DNA of 64,000 nt from Hyphomicrobiales bacterium (GCA_025363755.1 JANYLQ010000064.1:62001-126000); one strand, 5' to 3'; counted from the first letter of the stretch, positions 44,646 through 56,390 are shown. Notes: generated by a model not told the origin, from the letters alone. Numbers and translations are program-made.

Positions 44646-45902
44646 ATGCGCGGTAAGGCGGATAGTGATTTGGTGAGGCGACAAAACCGGCGCGTGGTTT
44701 TGGAAGCGCTGCGCTTTGACGGGCCAGCACCACGTGTAGAGCTGGGTCGGAAGACAGGGTTATCGCCAGCTACGATTACTTCGATTACCATGCAGCTGAT
44801 CCAGGACGGCGCTGTAATTGAGCTGGATGATATTGCATCCCTCAGCGATGGGGCCAAGCGCGGTCGACCCACAGTATTGCTGGGACTAAATCCTGATGCG
44901 GCCTTTACAGTCGCAGTAAAAATTTCAATCGGGATGTTGGAATTTGCCTTGGCCGACTTTGCAGGAATAATTCGCGAGCGTGTTGAAGTACCAATCGCAA
45001 CATATGAAATGCTACCCGAAATTTTTAGTCGCAGATTGGTCTCTGAAACACAACGCTTTATTGTGTCTACCCGAGTTGATTTGAACCAAATCGCACAAAT
45101 CAATGTTGCGGCACAAGGTGTAGCCGACACGCGTTCGGGACTAATCGCATGGAGCCCCGCGTTCAAAGAACGCGGCGTTCCTGTGGTAGGGCCGCTTGAG
45201 GAGGCTTTCAACATACCCTGCACACTAGCCAATGATGCAAATATGATTGCTGAAGGTTTGATCGCGCGTCGCAAATTGGATTTTTCCGGAACCACTGCCG
45301 CCGTGTTTCTAGGTTATGGCATCGGCATGGGGCTGGTGATTGACGGCGCCGTCTACCATGGGGCCACTGGTGCTGGAGCTGAGTTTGGTCACATGAACCA
45401 TGTGCCCAGTGGTGCACTTTGTCGTTGCGGGAGAGCGGGATGTTTGGAAGCCTACGCTTCTGATTATGGCATTTTGCGCAGCGCCAAAAATCTACCTGAT
45501 AACACGCCACCACCACCCCATGCTGTGGACTCACAAGTAATGGCCGAATTGGAAGCAGCAGCACGTGGTGGTGACAAAGATGCCATCGCTGCATTCCAAA
45601 AAGCGGGCCGCGCCATTGGCTTTGGTTTAGCGCGAATGATTGCGCTGTTAAATCCAGACCGCATTGTACTTGCAGGCGCCGGAACGCGCGCGCTCGATTT
45701 GATTGAGCCATCCCTGCGCGCTGCTATTGATGAAGGGGTGGTTGCAGAACTGCGCAATAACCTCAAAATTGAGACACTTCCCGTGGGCAAAGACATGATC
45801 ATTGGCGGCACAATTGATGCCGGAATGAGACGACTTGACTCGGAAGTCTACGCGATCGGCCCAGCATTACCAGTTGAAGCAAAAAAGGAATTATTAGCGT
45901 GA
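44646..45902 (+). CDS. ROK-family transcriptional regulator
   Basis: The product has 418 residues from the ATG at 44646, with GAAGG five bases upstream. An N-terminal winged helix (about 5-70; RQNRRVVLEALRFDGPAPRVELGRKTG, SPATITSITMQL) is fused to a sugar-kinase-like ROK domain. GYGIGMGLVIDGAVYHGATGAGAEFGHM and the zinc site CRCGRAGCLEAY are present, and the DGAxxxN-type active-site block appears as ALANDANMIAEG. It is divergent from the ABC operon and likely senses its sugar. The stop overlaps the haloperoxidase GTG start (GTGA). Confidence 0.9.
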   Translation: MRGKADSDLVRRQNRRVVLEALRFDGPAPRVELGRKTGLSPATITSITMQLIQDGAVIELDDIASLSDGAKRGRPTVLLGLNPDAAFTVAVKISIGMLEFALADFAGIIRERVEVPIATYEMLPEIFSRRLVSETQRFIVSTRVDLNQIAQINVAAQGVADTRSGLIAWSPAFKERGVPVVGPLEEAFNIPCTLANDANMIAEGLIARRKLDFSGTTAAVFLGYGIGMGLVIDGAVYHGATGAGAEFGHMNHVPSGALCRCGRAGCLEAYASDYGILRSAKNLPDNTPPPPHAVDSQVMAELEAAARGGDKDAIAAFQKAGRAIGFGLARMIALLNPDRIVLAGAGTRALDLIEPSLRAAIDEGVVAELRNNLKIETLPVGKDMIIGGTIDAGMRRLDSEVYAIGPALPVEAKKELLA

Positions 45903-47200
45903 AACGTTTTATTGGTATTTTTATTTCTATTATTTTCATCTGCAGCAGTGGTTCATTCGCGGATGACACAAAGTCCATCGCCGTAATGCAAAATTGGTAC
46001 AAGCTTATTTTACAACTGGTGCGCCATACAGCCACTTATTCACCACCAGTCGCAAGCCGATCTTTCGCTTACTTGGGCATTACCGTTTACGAGGCAATCG
46101 CTTCCGGTTCAGGCAAAATGCAGACACTTTCTGGCCAATTGCATGGTTTGAACAATTTACCAAAACGACAGGCAGGTCAGCAATATGACGATGCAGTTGT
46201 TCTAAACGCCGCTATGATTTTTGCAGCGCATCATTATTTTGGCAACACTGGTCCAACGGGCCAACGCGCCATGCTGGCGATGCAAAAACAGATTGATTTA
46301 CAGTTAGAAGCGAAGGCTTCAGTCGAAGTCATCAATCGTAGTAAGGACTTTGGGCAAGCAACCGCAGCCGCAATTTACAAATGGTCACTGAGCGATGGCG
46401 GCGCTCAAATAACAAATTTGGGATTTCCCGATAGATACACACTGACCGCAGGCCCCGCTCATTGGGTGCCGACCAGCACAATCCGCTTGCAGCAAACACC
46501 GCTTCTCCCCAATTGGGGTAAGAACCGCACCTTTGCAATTACAGCTGGAACAACTTGCGCCCTGCCCCCGCCGCCTGAATATAGTGAAGATAAAAACTCC
46601 GAATTCTACAAACAGGCATTGGAAGTCTACACAACGTCGAAAAACCTCACGCCCGAACAAAAAGCCATCGCGCGTTTCTGGTCTGATGATCCGATGCTTT
46701 CGTATACGCCACCGGGGCACTGGATTTCGATCATCTGGCAGATTGCCGAACATGATCATCTTACAACTGAAAAAATTGTTGAAACTCTGGCGCGCGTTGG
46801 CGTTGCTGAAGCCGATGCTTTCATCGGTTGTTGGAGCGTTAAATATCAATACGACTTGGTGCGGCCCTTTACCTACATTCGCAAAATGATTGACCCTAAA
46901 TGGAATGCATTGCTTATCACGCCGCCTTTCCCCGAATACCCATCTGGCCACAGCACAAATTCTGGCGCAGCTGCCTTTGTATTGAGTTCAATGTTTGGTG
47001 AAAACTACGCCTTCGAAGACACCACACCGAAAGCCGATGGTCTGGCACCACGAAAATTTTCAAGCTTCGACGCTGCAGCAAAAGAGGCTGCGGAATCACG
47101 TCTATATGGTGGCATCCATTTTCGCGCCGCAATAGAACGCGGGTTAGAACAAGGCCGATGCATTGGCAAATTCGCCGTTGATCTTCACACGAGTAAGTAA
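45899..47200 (+). CDS. Vanadium-dependent haloperoxidase/PAP2-like enzyme, secreted
   Basis: The product has 433 residues. A signal peptide (about 1-20, ending GSFADD) is followed by an all-helical PAP2/haloperoxidase fold. The three phosphate/vanadate motifs are K315-x6-R322-P, PSGHS at 348-352 and S400-R-x5-His407. The Asp three or four residues after His407 found in many haloperoxidases is Ala here (HFRAA). It could act as a haloperoxidase or as an acid phosphatase, since these share the site. It starts at a GTG within the ROK stop and ends two bases before the FG-GAP gene, so the three look like one transcript. Confidence 0.85.
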   Translation: MKRFIGIFISIIFICSSGSFADDTKSIAVMQNWYKLILQLVRHTATYSPPVASRSFAYLGITVYEAIASGSGKMQTLSGQLHGLNNLPKRQAGQQYDDAVVLNAAMIFAAHHYFGNTGPTGQRAMLAMQKQIDLQLEAKASVEVINRSKDFGQATAAAIYKWSLSDGGAQITNLGFPDRYTLTAGPAHWVPTSTIRLQQTPLLPNWGKNRTFAITAGTTCALPPPPEYSEDKNSEFYKQALEVYTTSKNLTPEQKAIARFWSDDPMLSYTPPGHWISIIWQIAEHDHLTTEKIVETLARVGVAEADAFIGCWSVKYQYDLVRPFTYIRKMIDPKWNALLITPPFPEYPSGHSTNSGAAAFVLSSMFGENYAFEDTTPKADGLAPRKFSSFDAAAKEAAESRLYGGIHFRAAIERGLEQGRCIGKFAVDLHTSK

Positions 47201-47201
47201 A

Positions 47202-48803
47202 ATGAAAACTTTTCTGAAAATTTCTGCGGCGGTTTTTCTGTTGGGGTCGCAGCCAACATACGCAGAGCAAAACAACCTAACTATTCCCAAATTCTCTGAA
47301 GAAACCAAATCGTCTGGCGTGCGCAGCGTCTATGCTGGCGAATGGCAATATATGGTTGGTGGTGGAGTTGCCACGTTTGATTGCAGTGGTGATGGTTTTC
47401 CCGACATGTTGCTCGCGGGTGGTGAAAAACCAGCGCATTTCTTTCGCAACACCTCAAAGCAAGGTGGCGCATTGTATTTTGCGCAGCAAAAAAGCGGACT
47501 CGAATTTGATCATGTAACGGGCGCCTACCCCCTCGATATCGATAGCGATGGGATATTGGATGTTATTTTGCTTCGCGTTGGTGAAAACATTGTGATGCGC
47601 GGCAAAGGCAATTGCAAATTTGAACGCGCCAATGAAGCGTGGAATTTTGTCGGTGGTGATGCGTGGTCAGTTGGCTTTGCTGCCACATTCGAACATGGTG
47701 CCGATTGGCCAACATTGGCCGTTGGAAACTATATTGACCGCAAACAAGAAGCCCTGCCTTGGGGCTCATGCACAGACAATTGGTTGCACCGGCCTGATGG
47801 AACAGCCAAGAAATTCGGCGCTCCCATTGCGTTGAAACCCAGCTTTTGCTCACTTTCCATGATGTTCACGGACTGGAATAAATCCGGCACGCCGTCTCTT
47901 CGTGTTTCCAATGACCGTGAATATTATCAAGGCGGCCAAGAACAACTTTGGCACGTTGAAACGGGAAAAGAACCTTCACTTTACACCGACAAAGACGGTT
48001 GGAAATTCGTGCGCATCTGGGGTATGGGAATTGCGAGTTATGATTTAAATTTTGATGGTTATCCCGAATATTTCCTGTCCAGCATGGCCGACAGTCGCCT
48101 ACAAAGCCTAACGAAAATTGAAGCCGGAGTTCCTCCCAAACCAGATTTCACGGAGGGTGCGTTTCTCAAAGGTATAACTGCACATCGGCCCTACACAGGC
48201 ACCGATGAGCGCCCCAGCACGGGTTGGCACACACAATTTGAAGACGTGAACAATGATGGTCTGGTTGATCTCTTTATCGCTAAAGGCAATGTGGACAGGA
48301 TGCCAGATTTTGCGCAGAAAGATCCCAATAATCTATTGCTACAAGGTGCAGACGGAAAGTTCACCGAAGTTGGTGACAAAGCCGGCATCGCCAGTTTTGC
48401 CACAGGGCGCGGCGCGGCAGTGGTTGATTTCAATCTCGATGGCAAACTTGATTTGGTCGTCGTCAACCGACGCGAGAATGCAAAAGTTTGGCGCAATATA
48501 TCCAAAGACTTAGGTCATTGGCTTGAAGTGAAACTTGAACAATCTGCACCCAATATTGATGCAATCGGCGCCTGGATCGAGATCAAACAGGGCGATAAAA
48601 TATTGCGCCGTGAAATGACAGTTGGTGGAGGCCATGCCAGCGGATCAATCGGCTGGCGACATTTTGGACTAGGTGCGAATGCTGAAGCTGAGCTGCGCGT
48701 GGTTTGGCCAGACGGTAAGGTGGGCGAATGGCAGAAACTGAAGGCTGATAAGTTTTATGTTTTGAAAAAGGATCAAGCTGCGGTGACTTGGAAACCAAAT
48801 TAA
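47202..48803 (+). CDS. Secreted FG-GAP/VCBS repeat protein with UnbV (ASPIC) C-terminal domain
   Basis: The product has 533 residues from the ATG at 47202, one base after the previous stop. A signal peptide (about 1-20, ending PTYAEQ) is followed by FG-GAP/VCBS repeats that form a calcium-binding beta-propeller, seen as [57 protein letters not shown] and [17 protein letters not shown]. The C-terminal ASPIC/UnbV domain includes [21 protein letters not shown] and [14 protein letters not shown]. Proteins of this type act outside the cell or in the periplasm, often as carbohydrate-binding partners. Its partner is probably the haloperoxidase-like enzyme. Confidence 0.85.
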   Translation: MKTFLKISAAVFLLGSQPTYAEQNNLTIPKFSEETKSSGVRSVYAGEWQYMVGGGVATFDCSGDGFPDMLLAGGEKPAHFFRNTSKQGGALYFAQQKSGLEFDHVTGAYPLDIDSDGILDVILLRVGENIVMRGKGNCKFERANEAWNFVGGDAWSVGFAATFEHGADWPTLAVGNYIDRKQEALPWGSCTDNWLHRPDGTAKKFGAPIALKPSFCSLSMMFTDWNKSGTPSLRVSNDREYYQGGQEQLWHVETGKEPSLYTDKDGWKFVRIWGMGIASYDLNFDGYPEYFLSSMADSRLQSLTKIEAGVPPKPDFTEGAFLKGITAHRPYTGTDERPSTGWHTQFEDVNNDGLVDLFIAKGNVDRMPDFAQKDPNNLLLQGADGKFTEVGDKAGIASFATGRGAAVVDFNLDGKLDLVVVNRRENAKVWRNISKDLGHWLEVKLEQSAPNIDAIGAWIEIKQGDKILRREMTVGGGHASGSIGWRHFGLGANAEAELRVVWPDGKVGEWQKLKADKFYVLKKDQAAVTWKPN

Positions 48804-50929
48804 TTCCGCCGAACACCCTCTAGCAAATCCAACACACTGCGCATCGCATCAAGCACGTTAGTGCCAGGGCCGAAGATTGCGGAAACGCCAGACTGCAACA
48901 AGAATTCATAATCCCCACGCGGCACCACGCCCCCGCATACCACAATAATATCGCCCCTCCCCTTGGCTTTCAAAGCCACGTTAAGTTCAGGCAACAACGT
49001 CTTATGCCCCGCCGCCAGTGACGATACGCCAATGATTTGAACTTTTTCCGCGATAGCCAAATCTGCCGCTTCTTGCGGTGTCTGAAACAAAGGCCCTGCC
49101 ACAACTTCAAATCCCAAATCGCCAAAAGCCGATGCAATAATTTTTGCACCGCGATCATGACCGTCTTGCCCAAGCTTGGCGATCAACATGCACGGGGCGT
49201 GCTTCATTTTCGCGGTTACCGCTTTAAGACGCGCTGCCACAAGATTATACTCAGTGTCATCCTTATAAAGATCGCCATGAACATTCTTAACGACTTCAGG
49301 CGTTGCCACGTGATTACCAAAAGCCCGGCGCAAAGCATCAGACATTTCACCGACAGTTGCACGCGCCCGCGCAGCTTCAACGGCAAGTTCCAAAATATTG
49401 CCTCCGCCCGATTTCGCAGCCGCCTCCATTTCCGACAATTTATGTTCAACATCTTCTGCATCGCGGCTGCGCTTGATCCTCTTAAGTCGCTTGATTTGCC
49501 CATCCCGCACAGCACGGTTATCAACCTCACGTGTCTCAATCCTCGCCTCTTCTTCAAGGCGATATTTATTAACGCCGACAATCACGTCTTCACCCTTGTC
49601 TATGGCGGCCTGCTTGCGGGTTGCAGCCTCTTCAATTTGGGCTTTGGGCCAACCAGATGCCACAGCCTTGGTCATGCCACCCATGGCTTCGACTTGCTCT
49701 ATCAGCGCCCAAGCTTTATCTGCGAGTTCTTTGGTGAGACGTTCAACATAGTATGAACCAGCAAGCGGATCGACAACATCAGTAATGCCCGTCTCATGTT
49801 GCAAGATGAGCTGGGTGTTGCGGGCAATGCGCGACGAAAAAGCTGAAGGCAAAGCAATCGCTTCATCAAATGAATTGGTATGCAAACTCTGTGTTCCTCC
49901 CAGCACGGCGGACATCGCCTCAAAAGCCGTGCGAACAATATTATTGTATGGGTCTTGCTCTTGCAATGAAACGCCCGAAGTCTGGCAATGGGTGCGCAGC
50001 ATCAGCGAGTCTGCTTTCTGCGGATTGAACTCCGCCATAATCCGCGACCAAAGTTGGCGAGCGGCGCGCAGCTTTGCAGCCTCCATAAAAAAATTCATGC
50101 CAATCGCAAAAAAGAATGAAAGCCTGCCCGCAAAGGCATCCACATCCAAACCTTTAGCAATGGCAGCGCGCACATATTCGCGGCCATCAGCTAGCGTGAA
50201 GGCCAGCTCTTGCACAAGTGTCGCCCCTGCCTCTTGCATGTGATAGCCGCTGATAGAAATCGAATTAAACTTCGGCATCTCACATGCCGTATATTCAATA
50301 ATATCCGCCACCAACCTCATTGATGGCTCAGGTGGATAAATGTAAGTGTTACGAACCATGAATTCTTTCAGAATATCATTTTGTATAGTGCCTGACAGTT
50401 CCGAGCGTTTAACACCCTGCTCCTCTCCTGCCACTATGAAGGACGCGAGGATAGGAATGACCGCGCCATTCATCGTCATCGACACGGACATTTCCGAAAG
50501 TGGAATGCCATCAAATAGAATTTTCATATCTTCAACCGAGTCAATCGCAACGCCAGCCTTACCCACATCTCCAACCACACGCGGATGATCTGAATCATAT
50601 CCTCGGTGCGTTGCAAGATCGAAAGCAACTGAAAGCCCCTTCTGCCCCGCAGCCAAAGCCTTGCGGTAAAACGCATTGGACTCTTCAGCAGTCGAAAAAC
50701 CTGCATATTGGCGGATCGTCCATTCACGCCCAGCATACATTGTGGCGCGAGGCCCGCGTGTGAAGGGCGCAAAGCCCGGCAGGGTTTCCTCAATGCCCGC
50801 CACATCTGCACTCGTATAGAGCGGTTTGATATCAATACCTTCAGAAGTTTTGCGCACAAGCGTCGAAGGATCAGCCTTCACTTCCTTTGTGGCCAAACTC
50901 TCCCAATCTGAAAGCGTCTTCTTGCTCAT
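48800..50929 (-). CDS. scpA: Methylmalonyl-CoA mutase
   Basis: Converts (R)-methylmalonyl-CoA to succinyl-CoA using adenosylcobalamin. The product has 709 residues. Substrate-binding TIM barrel blocks are [27 protein letters not shown]-type sequence near 50-80, [29 protein letters not shown] and [15 protein letters not shown]. The C-terminal B12 domain (about 575-709) includes [15 protein letters not shown], the DxHxxG cobalamin motif, and GVSSLAAGH. It overlaps the pccA stop by four bases (ATGA) and is the last of pccB-pccA-mutase. Confidence 0.95.
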   Translation of the reverse strand: MSKKTLSDWESLATKEVKADPSTLVRKTSEGIDIKPLYTSADVAGIEETLPGFAPFTRGPRATMYAGREWTIRQYAGFSTAEESNAFYRKALAAGQKGLSVAFDLATHRGYDSDHPRVVGDVGKAGVAIDSVEDMKILFDGIPLSEMSVSMTMNGAVIPILASFIVAGEEQGVKRSELSGTIQNDILKEFMVRNTYIYPPEPSMRLVADIIEYTACEMPKFNSISISGYHMQEAGATLVQELAFTLADGREYVRAAIAKGLDVDAFAGRLSFFFAIGMNFFMEAAKLRAARQLWSRIMAEFNPQKADSLMLRTHCQTSGVSLQEQDPYNNIVRTAFEAMSAVLGGTQSLHTNSFDEAIALPSAFSSRIARNTQLILQHETGITDVVDPLAGSYYVERLTKELADKAWALIEQVEAMGGMTKAVASGWPKAQIEEAATRKQAAIDKGEDVIVGVNKYRLEEEARIETREVDNRAVRDGQIKRLKRIKRSRDAEDVEHKLSEMEAAAKSGGGNILELAVEAARARATVGEMSDALRRAFGNHVATPEVVKNVHGDLYKDDTEYNLVAARLKAVTAKMKHAPCMLIAKLGQDGHDRGAKIIASAFGDLGFEVVAGPLFQTPQEAADLAIAEKVQIIGVSSLAAGHKTLLPELNVALKAKGRGDIIVVCGGVVPRGDYEFLLQSGVSAIFGPGTNVLDAMRSVLDLLEGVRRN

Positions 50930-52935
50930 TCGAATTCCATAATCAATTCATCAACACTTAAAATCGCACCCACTTGCGCTGCAATATTTTTCACTTTGGC
51001 TTTTCGCTCTGCCCTCAAAATATTTTCCATCTTCATCGCTTCGACCATCGCCAATGATTGCCCCGCTTCCACCACATCGCCGACGCCGACATTCAGCGAG
51101 CGCAAAAGTCCAGGCATCGGACACAACAATAGTTTGGATGTATCTTTGGGCTTTTTGATCGGCATGAGCTTGGCGAGTTCGGCAATGCGTGGCGCATAGA
51201 CCTTAACTAACAAATCCGCACCACCAAACCGCAGGCGGTAGCCTTTAGACGTCAGATCAATTTTGCAGCGCGTTAACCCATCAGCAAATGCAAATTCACC
51301 CAATGTCTGGCCCGGCGTCCAATTATGTTCGATATGGTTTATAGGGCCGTCGGCAACGCGCACCTGCGAACCACCATCCACAGGCAATATGACCGCCTCT
51401 AAACTTCGATAGGGAAACACCACCACCCACTCAAACCCAATCCGACGTTTGTGATTATCAAGCACACCAGAATGTTTTGCTGCCCTTGTCTCAGTTTCGA
51501 AATGCACGGATACGGCAATCGCCGCAAGTCGCCGATATTCCTCATCATTCAACTCTACGCCGTGAAAGCCGTCTTTGAATTCCTCTGCAATAAAGGCCGT
51601 TGTGATGTTGCCAGATCGAAAACGCTGATTTTTCATCACGGCAGAAAGAAACGGCAAATTATGTGCAGTGCCTTCCACTTCAAACGCGTCGAGCGCAACA
51701 CTCATTCCGTCAATTGCTTTTTCGCGTGTCTCGCCCCAAGTGCAAAGTTTGGCAATCATCGGGTCGTAATGAATTGAAATTTCTCCACCTTCATAAACGC
51801 CTGTATCATTGCGAACCAATGTGCCATCCCCATTGTCGCCGTTGCCTGGTGGCCGATATCGCGTCAGACGGCCAATGGAGGGTAGAAAATTACGATATGG
51901 ATCTTCGGCATAAAGCCGCGATTCAATGGCCCAGCCGTCGAACTTGATGTCGCTCTGTTTCAATCCTAGTTTTTCACCAGCGGCAACACGGATCATTTTT
52001 TCAACAATGTCGATGCCTGTAATCAATTCAGTTACGGGATGCTCGACTTGTAGGCGCGTGTTCATCTCAAGGAAATAAAAATTGCGCCCGCCATCAACGA
52101 TAAATTCAACTGTGCCAGCCGATGTATAACCCACGGCTTTGGCCAAAGCGACAGCCTGCTCTCCCATCGCCTTGCGTGTTGCCGCGTCCAAGAATGGCGA
52201 TGGCGCTTCCTCAATCACTTTTTGATTGCGGCGTTGGATGGAGCATTCGCGCTCGCCGAGATACACAATGTTGCCGAGTGCATCGCCCAGCACCTGAATT
52301 TCGATATGGCGCGGCTGGGTTACAAACTTCTCAATGAAAATCCGGTCATCTCCAAATGAAGATTTCGCTTCGCTCTTTGAAAGCGTAAAACCTTCCATTG
52401 CTTCGGCCTCATTCCAAGCAATGCGCATCCCCTTACCGCCGCCGCCCGCTGAGGCCTTGATCATAACGGGATAACCAATCCCAGCGGCAATTTTCGCTGC
52501 ATGTGCCTCGTCATCAATCAAACCCATAAAACCCGGCACGATGTTGACACCCGCTGCCGCTGCGAGCTTTTTAGATGTAATCTTGTCGCCCATCGCCTCT
52601 ATGGCCTTTACCGAAGGGCCAATAAAAACCACTTTGGCTTTTTCTAATGCCTCAGCAAATTTCGCATTCTCAGATAAAAATCCATAACCCGGATGCACAG
52701 CCTCTGCGCCCGTTTGCTGAACAGCCTTCAAAATATTTTCGATAACCAAATAAGATTGGCTCGAGGGCGCAGGCCCAATATAAACCGCCTCATCTGCCAA
52801 CTTCACATGCAGTGCGTCACGATCAGCATCTGAATAAACAGCAACAGTCTTGATGCCCATCAGCTGTGCCGTCTTGATGATCCGGCAGGCGATCTCTCCA
52901 CGGTTGGCAATGAGGATTTTTTTAAACATTCTCAT
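50926..52935 (-). CDS. pccA: Propionyl-CoA carboxylase biotin-containing alpha subunit
   Basis: Biotin carboxylase and biotin carrier subunit. The product has 669 residues. The N-terminal [18 protein letters not shown], the ATP-grasp domain with [34 protein letters not shown] and [14 protein letters not shown] are typical. A central PCC-type BT region (about 470-590) follows, then a biotinyl domain with the biotin-Lys in EAMKMEN near the end (about 635). It overlaps pccB by four bases; an ATG two codons later (52929) is an alternative start. Bases 50926-50929 overlap the mutase start. Confidence 0.94.
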   Translation of the reverse strand: MRMFKKILIANRGEIACRIIKTAQLMGIKTVAVYSDADRDALHVKLADEAVYIGPAPSSQSYLVIENILKAVQQTGAEAVHPGYGFLSENAKFAEALEKAKVVFIGPSVKAIEAMGDKITSKKLAAAAGVNIVPGFMGLIDDEAHAAKIAAGIGYPVMIKASAGGGGKGMRIAWNEAEAMEGFTLSKSEAKSSFGDDRIFIEKFVTQPRHIEIQVLGDALGNIVYLGERECSIQRRNQKVIEEAPSPFLDAATRKAMGEQAVALAKAVGYTSAGTVEFIVDGGRNFYFLEMNTRLQVEHPVTELITGIDIVEKMIRVAAGEKLGLKQSDIKFDGWAIESRLYAEDPYRNFLPSIGRLTRYRPPGNGDNGDGTLVRNDTGVYEGGEISIHYDPMIAKLCTWGETREKAIDGMSVALDAFEVEGTAHNLPFLSAVMKNQRFRSGNITTAFIAEEFKDGFHGVELNDEEYRRLAAIAVSVHFETETRAAKHSGVLDNHKRRIGFEWVVVFPYRSLEAVILPVDGGSQVRVADGPINHIEHNWTPGQTLGEFAFADGLTRCKIDLTSKGYRLRFGGADLLVKVYAPRIAELAKLMPIKKPKDTSKLLLCPMPGLLRSLNVGVGDVVEAGQSLAMVEAMKMENILRAERKAKVKNIAAQVGAILSVDELIMEFE

Positions 52936-54464
52936 AGCGGCATCGTATCGTGCTTCTTCGGAAGCGTTTGCATTTTCTTGTTTCGCAATGAGGCAAAAGC
53001 CCGCGCGATGCGTTTGCGCGAGGTATTAGGCATAATTACATCATCGATAAAGCCACGCTCTGCCGCCACAAACGGGTTCGCAAAACGATCTTCATAATCC
53101 TTTGTCCGCGCCGCAATTTTATCTTTATCACCGAGCTCTGAACGATAAATAATTTCCGTCGCCCCCTTGGCTCCCATCACTGCAATTTCTGCTGTTGGCC
53201 AAGCATAGTTCACGTCTGCACCAATATGCTTGGACGCCATCACATCATAAGCCCCACCATAAGCTTTGCGCGTGATCAACGTAACCATGGGCACGGTGGC
53301 CTGGGCAAAAGCAAACAAAAGTTTGGCACCTTGTTTGATCACGCCGCCATATTCCTGTGCAGTACCAGGTAAAAACCCAGGTACATCAACAAGCGTTAAA
53401 ATCGGAATATTAAACGCATCGCAAAAGCGTACAAACCGCGCAGCTTTGCGTGACGAGTCAATATCTAGTACTCCAGCCAAAACCTGAGGTTGATTGGCCA
53501 CAACGCCAATGCTTTGCCCTTCAATACGAATAAACCCCGTTATGATGTTACGCGCAAAAGCCTCTTGAATTTCGAAAAAATCGCCTTCATCGGCCAAGGC
53601 CAAAACCAACTCCTTCATATCATAAGGCTTGGCTGCACTATCGGGGATCAGTGTATCGAGCTTCATTTCCAATCGGTCAGGTTCGTCGTAGAATGGACGC
53701 GTTGGTAATTTCTCGGAATTGTTCAAGGGCAAAAAATCAAACAGTCTTCGCACCTGCTCTAGTGTCTCAATGTCATTGTCATAGGCGCCATCGGCCACAG
53801 AAGATTTTTGCGTATGCGTCGTTGCCCCACCCAATTCTTCAGCCGTCACCACTTCATTGGTGACAGTCTTCACCACATCAGGGCCGGTGACAAACATGTA
53901 AGACGTGTCACGCACCATAAAAATAAAATCAGTCATCGCCGGAGAATAAACAGCGCCGCCTGCACAAGGCCCCATGATGACTGAAATTTGCGGGATAACT
54001 CCTGAAACCTCCGCATTGCGGCGGAAGACTTCGGCATAACCGGCAAGTGAATCCACACCTTCTTGAATGCGTGCACCACCGGAATCATTCAGCCCGATCA
54101 CAGGTGCTCCAGATTTCACAGCTAGATCCATAATCTTGCAAATCTTGCGCGCATGGGTCTCAGACAGCGAGCCACCCAGCACTGTAAAATCCTGCGCAAA
54201 AACATAGGTGATCCGGCCGTTAATTGTGCCCCAGCCAGTCACAACGCCATCGCCAGCAATCTTTTGTTTCTCCATGCCAAACTCAGTGGAGCGGTGGACA
54301 ACAAAAACATCATACTCCTCGAACGATCCTTCATCGAGCAACACTTCAATCCGTTCGCGCGCCGTCAATTTTCCCTTCGAATGCTGAGCATCAATACGCG
54401 TTTGGCCGCCACCGAGATAAGCCTCGGCCCGGCGTGCATCCAGCTTTTCAAGAATTTCATGCAT
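52932..54464 (-). CDS. pccB: Propionyl-CoA carboxylase carboxyltransferase beta subunit
   Basis: Transfers carboxyl from biotin to propionyl-CoA. The product has 510 residues from the ATG at 54464; the frame opens further to 54503. [22 protein letters not shown] is a typical start, followed by the crotonase-type carboxyltransferase domains with [50 protein letters not shown] and [14 protein letters not shown]. The product of the enzyme is (S)-methylmalonyl-CoA, and an epimerase is needed before the mutase; none is adjacent here. Confidence 0.94.
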   Translation of the reverse strand: MHEILEKLDARRAEAYLGGGQTRIDAQHSKGKLTARERIEVLLDEGSFEEYDVFVVHRSTEFGMEKQKIAGDGVVTGWGTINGRITYVFAQDFTVLGGSLSETHARKICKIMDLAVKSGAPVIGLNDSGGARIQEGVDSLAGYAEVFRRNAEVSGVIPQISVIMGPCAGGAVYSPAMTDFIFMVRDTSYMFVTGPDVVKTVTNEVVTAEELGGATTHTQKSSVADGAYDNDIETLEQVRRLFDFLPLNNSEKLPTRPFYDEPDRLEMKLDTLIPDSAAKPYDMKELVLALADEGDFFEIQEAFARNIITGFIRIEGQSIGVVANQPQVLAGVLDIDSSRKAARFVRFCDAFNIPILTLVDVPGFLPGTAQEYGGVIKQGAKLLFAFAQATVPMVTLITRKAYGGAYDVMASKHIGADVNYAWPTAEIAVMGAKGATEIIYRSELGDKDKIAARTKDYEDRFANPFVAAERGFIDDVIMPNTSRKRIARAFASLRNKKMQTLPKKHDTMPL

Positions 54465-54566
54465 AAATAACCAGTCCCCCCGATCCATCACTCGACATGT
54501 CATAATTGCCGTTTATTTGAAAAGGTGCAATGGTTTAAGAATGTTTGTTTCAGAGGCAAATCACAT

Positions 54567-56390
54567 ATGACACTCGAACAATTTCTCATCAGCGGGCTGG
54601 TTTATCTAACCGCTGCAGTAATATCTGCACTTATTGCCAGAAGGCTCAATTTGAGTTCGGTATTGGGGTTTTTAATTGCTGGTGCGCTGATTGGCCCGTC
54701 GGCTTTCAACCTTGTCGGTGACAATGGAGAAACAGTAAAGCAATTCGCCGAATTCGGCGTGATCGTGATGTTGTTTCTTATTGGATTGGAGTTGGAACCG
54801 ACAAAACTTTGGGCACTGCGCAAACAAATCTTTGGCCTTGGCGCATTGCAGGTTCTCGGCGTTTCCGCACTCTTGGGACTTGCCGCAATGTTCGTAGCCC
54901 GCGATTGGCGGGAGGGACTGGTAATCGGAATCATACTTTCCATGTCATCAACGGCAATCATTTTACAAAGCCTCGAAGAGCGTGGCGTTCTTAAAACGCC
55001 AGTTGGCCAATCAATATTTTCCGTCCTATTATTCCAAGATATTTCCGTTATCCCAATTCTGGCAATATTTCCGCTTCTGGCAGTCGCAGCACCAATAGAA
55101 GCCAGCGCATCATCTTCAATGATCGCTCAATTACCCGCCTGGCTGAAAGCCATAAGCATTATAGTTGCAGTAGGCTCCGTCGCATTGGGTGGACGATATC
55201 TGACGCGTCCTCTTTTCCGAATTGTTGCCGATACGGGTGCAAGGGAAATTTTTGTAGCAACAGCATTGTTGCTTGTCGTTGCGATCACACTTGTCATGGA
55301 AATGGTCGGCTTGTCGGCGGCCCTTGGCACGTTTTTGGCCGGCGTCGTGCTGGCAGACAGCGAATATCGCCACGAGCTTGAGATGGATTTGCAGCCTTTC
55401 AAAGGTTTGTTGCTTGCCATATTTTTTATAGCAGTGGGCGCAGGTGTAGATTTCAAACTGATCCTGGCAGCACCCCTATTGATGGTTCTTGGACTTCTTA
55501 CATTTTTAATACTAAAGTTGCTGACGCATATTTTCCTCGCGCGCATAATCGGCATGCCAAATGCGGATGCCTCGAGATTCTCAATATCACTCGCGCAAGG
55601 CAGCGAATTTGGATTTGTGCTTATTGGAATTGCGCTCGGGTTAAATTTATTGTCTGCAAACATCGCTGGCCTCTTAACAGCCGTTATTGCACTCTCAATG
55701 GCCACTGCAGCCCTGCTTATGATGATCGACGATAAATTTCTCCAACCTTGGTTGGGTCAGAGAGAGGAAGACCGAGAAGCCGATGTCATAACCCACGATG
55801 GTGTCGATGCAATCATCGCAGGTCACGGGCGCTTTGGCATGACCATTGGTCGCGTGCTTGCCGCGCAGGGTTTGAAGACAACTCTGCTCGACCATGATTC
55901 AAGCCAAGTCGATGCATTGCGTAAATTTGGGTTCAAGGTCTTCTATGGTGACGCACTTCGGACTGATCTTTTAGAATCGGCTGGGGCCAAAGAAGCAAAA
56001 ATCATGGTGATTGCGATTGACGACCGTGAAAAAATAACTGAGCTCGTCAAAGTGGCACAGCTTAACTTCCCCAAATTGCAGCTTTTGGTCCGCGCCTATG
56101 ACCGCTCACATGCTGGTGAGCTTTTGAAAATTGGCGTCAAATATGTTTACCGCGAAGTTTTTGGTTCATCGATGAACTTGGCCAAAGACGCGCTTATCGT
56201 TTTGGGACAAACAGAAAAAGATGCGAGCTCAGTTGTAAAACGTTTTTCTGACCATGATGAAAAGTTCTTGCGCAAATCAGTGGCCGTTCGCGACGATCAA
56301 AAAGCACTGCAAGATTTGGCGCGAGAATCACGCGCCGAAATTGCCAGAGTCTTTGCATCTGATCGCGACAATCCAAGGAGTGATGAATAA
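54567..56390 (+). CDS. KefB-type glutathione-regulated K+/H+ antiporter (CPA2)
   Basis: A monovalent cation/proton antiporter of the inner membrane. The product has 607 residues from the ATG at 54567; the frame is open to 54525. The N-terminal membrane domain has about a dozen helices with LIAGALIGPSAFNLV, FLIGLELEPTKLW and FLAGVVLADSEYRHELE. The C-terminal RCK/TrkA-N domain starts near 420 (DAIIAGHGRFGMTIGRVLAAQG, GDALRTDLLESAGAKEA) and can bind NADH/glutathione in KefB/C. No ancillary flavoprotein gene (KefG/F) is seen nearby. Confidence 0.88.
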   Translation: MTLEQFLISGLVYLTAAVISALIARRLNLSSVLGFLIAGALIGPSAFNLVGDNGETVKQFAEFGVIVMLFLIGLELEPTKLWALRKQIFGLGALQVLGVSALLGLAAMFVARDWREGLVIGIILSMSSTAIILQSLEERGVLKTPVGQSIFSVLLFQDISVIPILAIFPLLAVAAPIEASASSSMIAQLPAWLKAISIIVAVGSVALGGRYLTRPLFRIVADTGAREIFVATALLLVVAITLVMEMVGLSAALGTFLAGVVLADSEYRHELEMDLQPFKGLLLAIFFIAVGAGVDFKLILAAPLLMVLGLLTFLILKLLTHIFLARIIGMPNADASRFSISLAQGSEFGFVLIGIALGLNLLSANIAGLLTAVIALSMATAALLMMIDDKFLQPWLGQREEDREADVITHDGVDAIIAGHGRFGMTIGRVLAAQGLKTTLLDHDSSQVDALRKFGFKVFYGDALRTDLLESAGAKEAKIMVIAIDDREKITELVKVAQLNFPKLQLLVRAYDRSHAGELLKIGVKYVYREVFGSSMNLAKDALIVLGQTEKDASSVVKRFSDHDEKFLRKSVAVRDDQKALQDLARESRAEIARVFASDRDNPRSDE

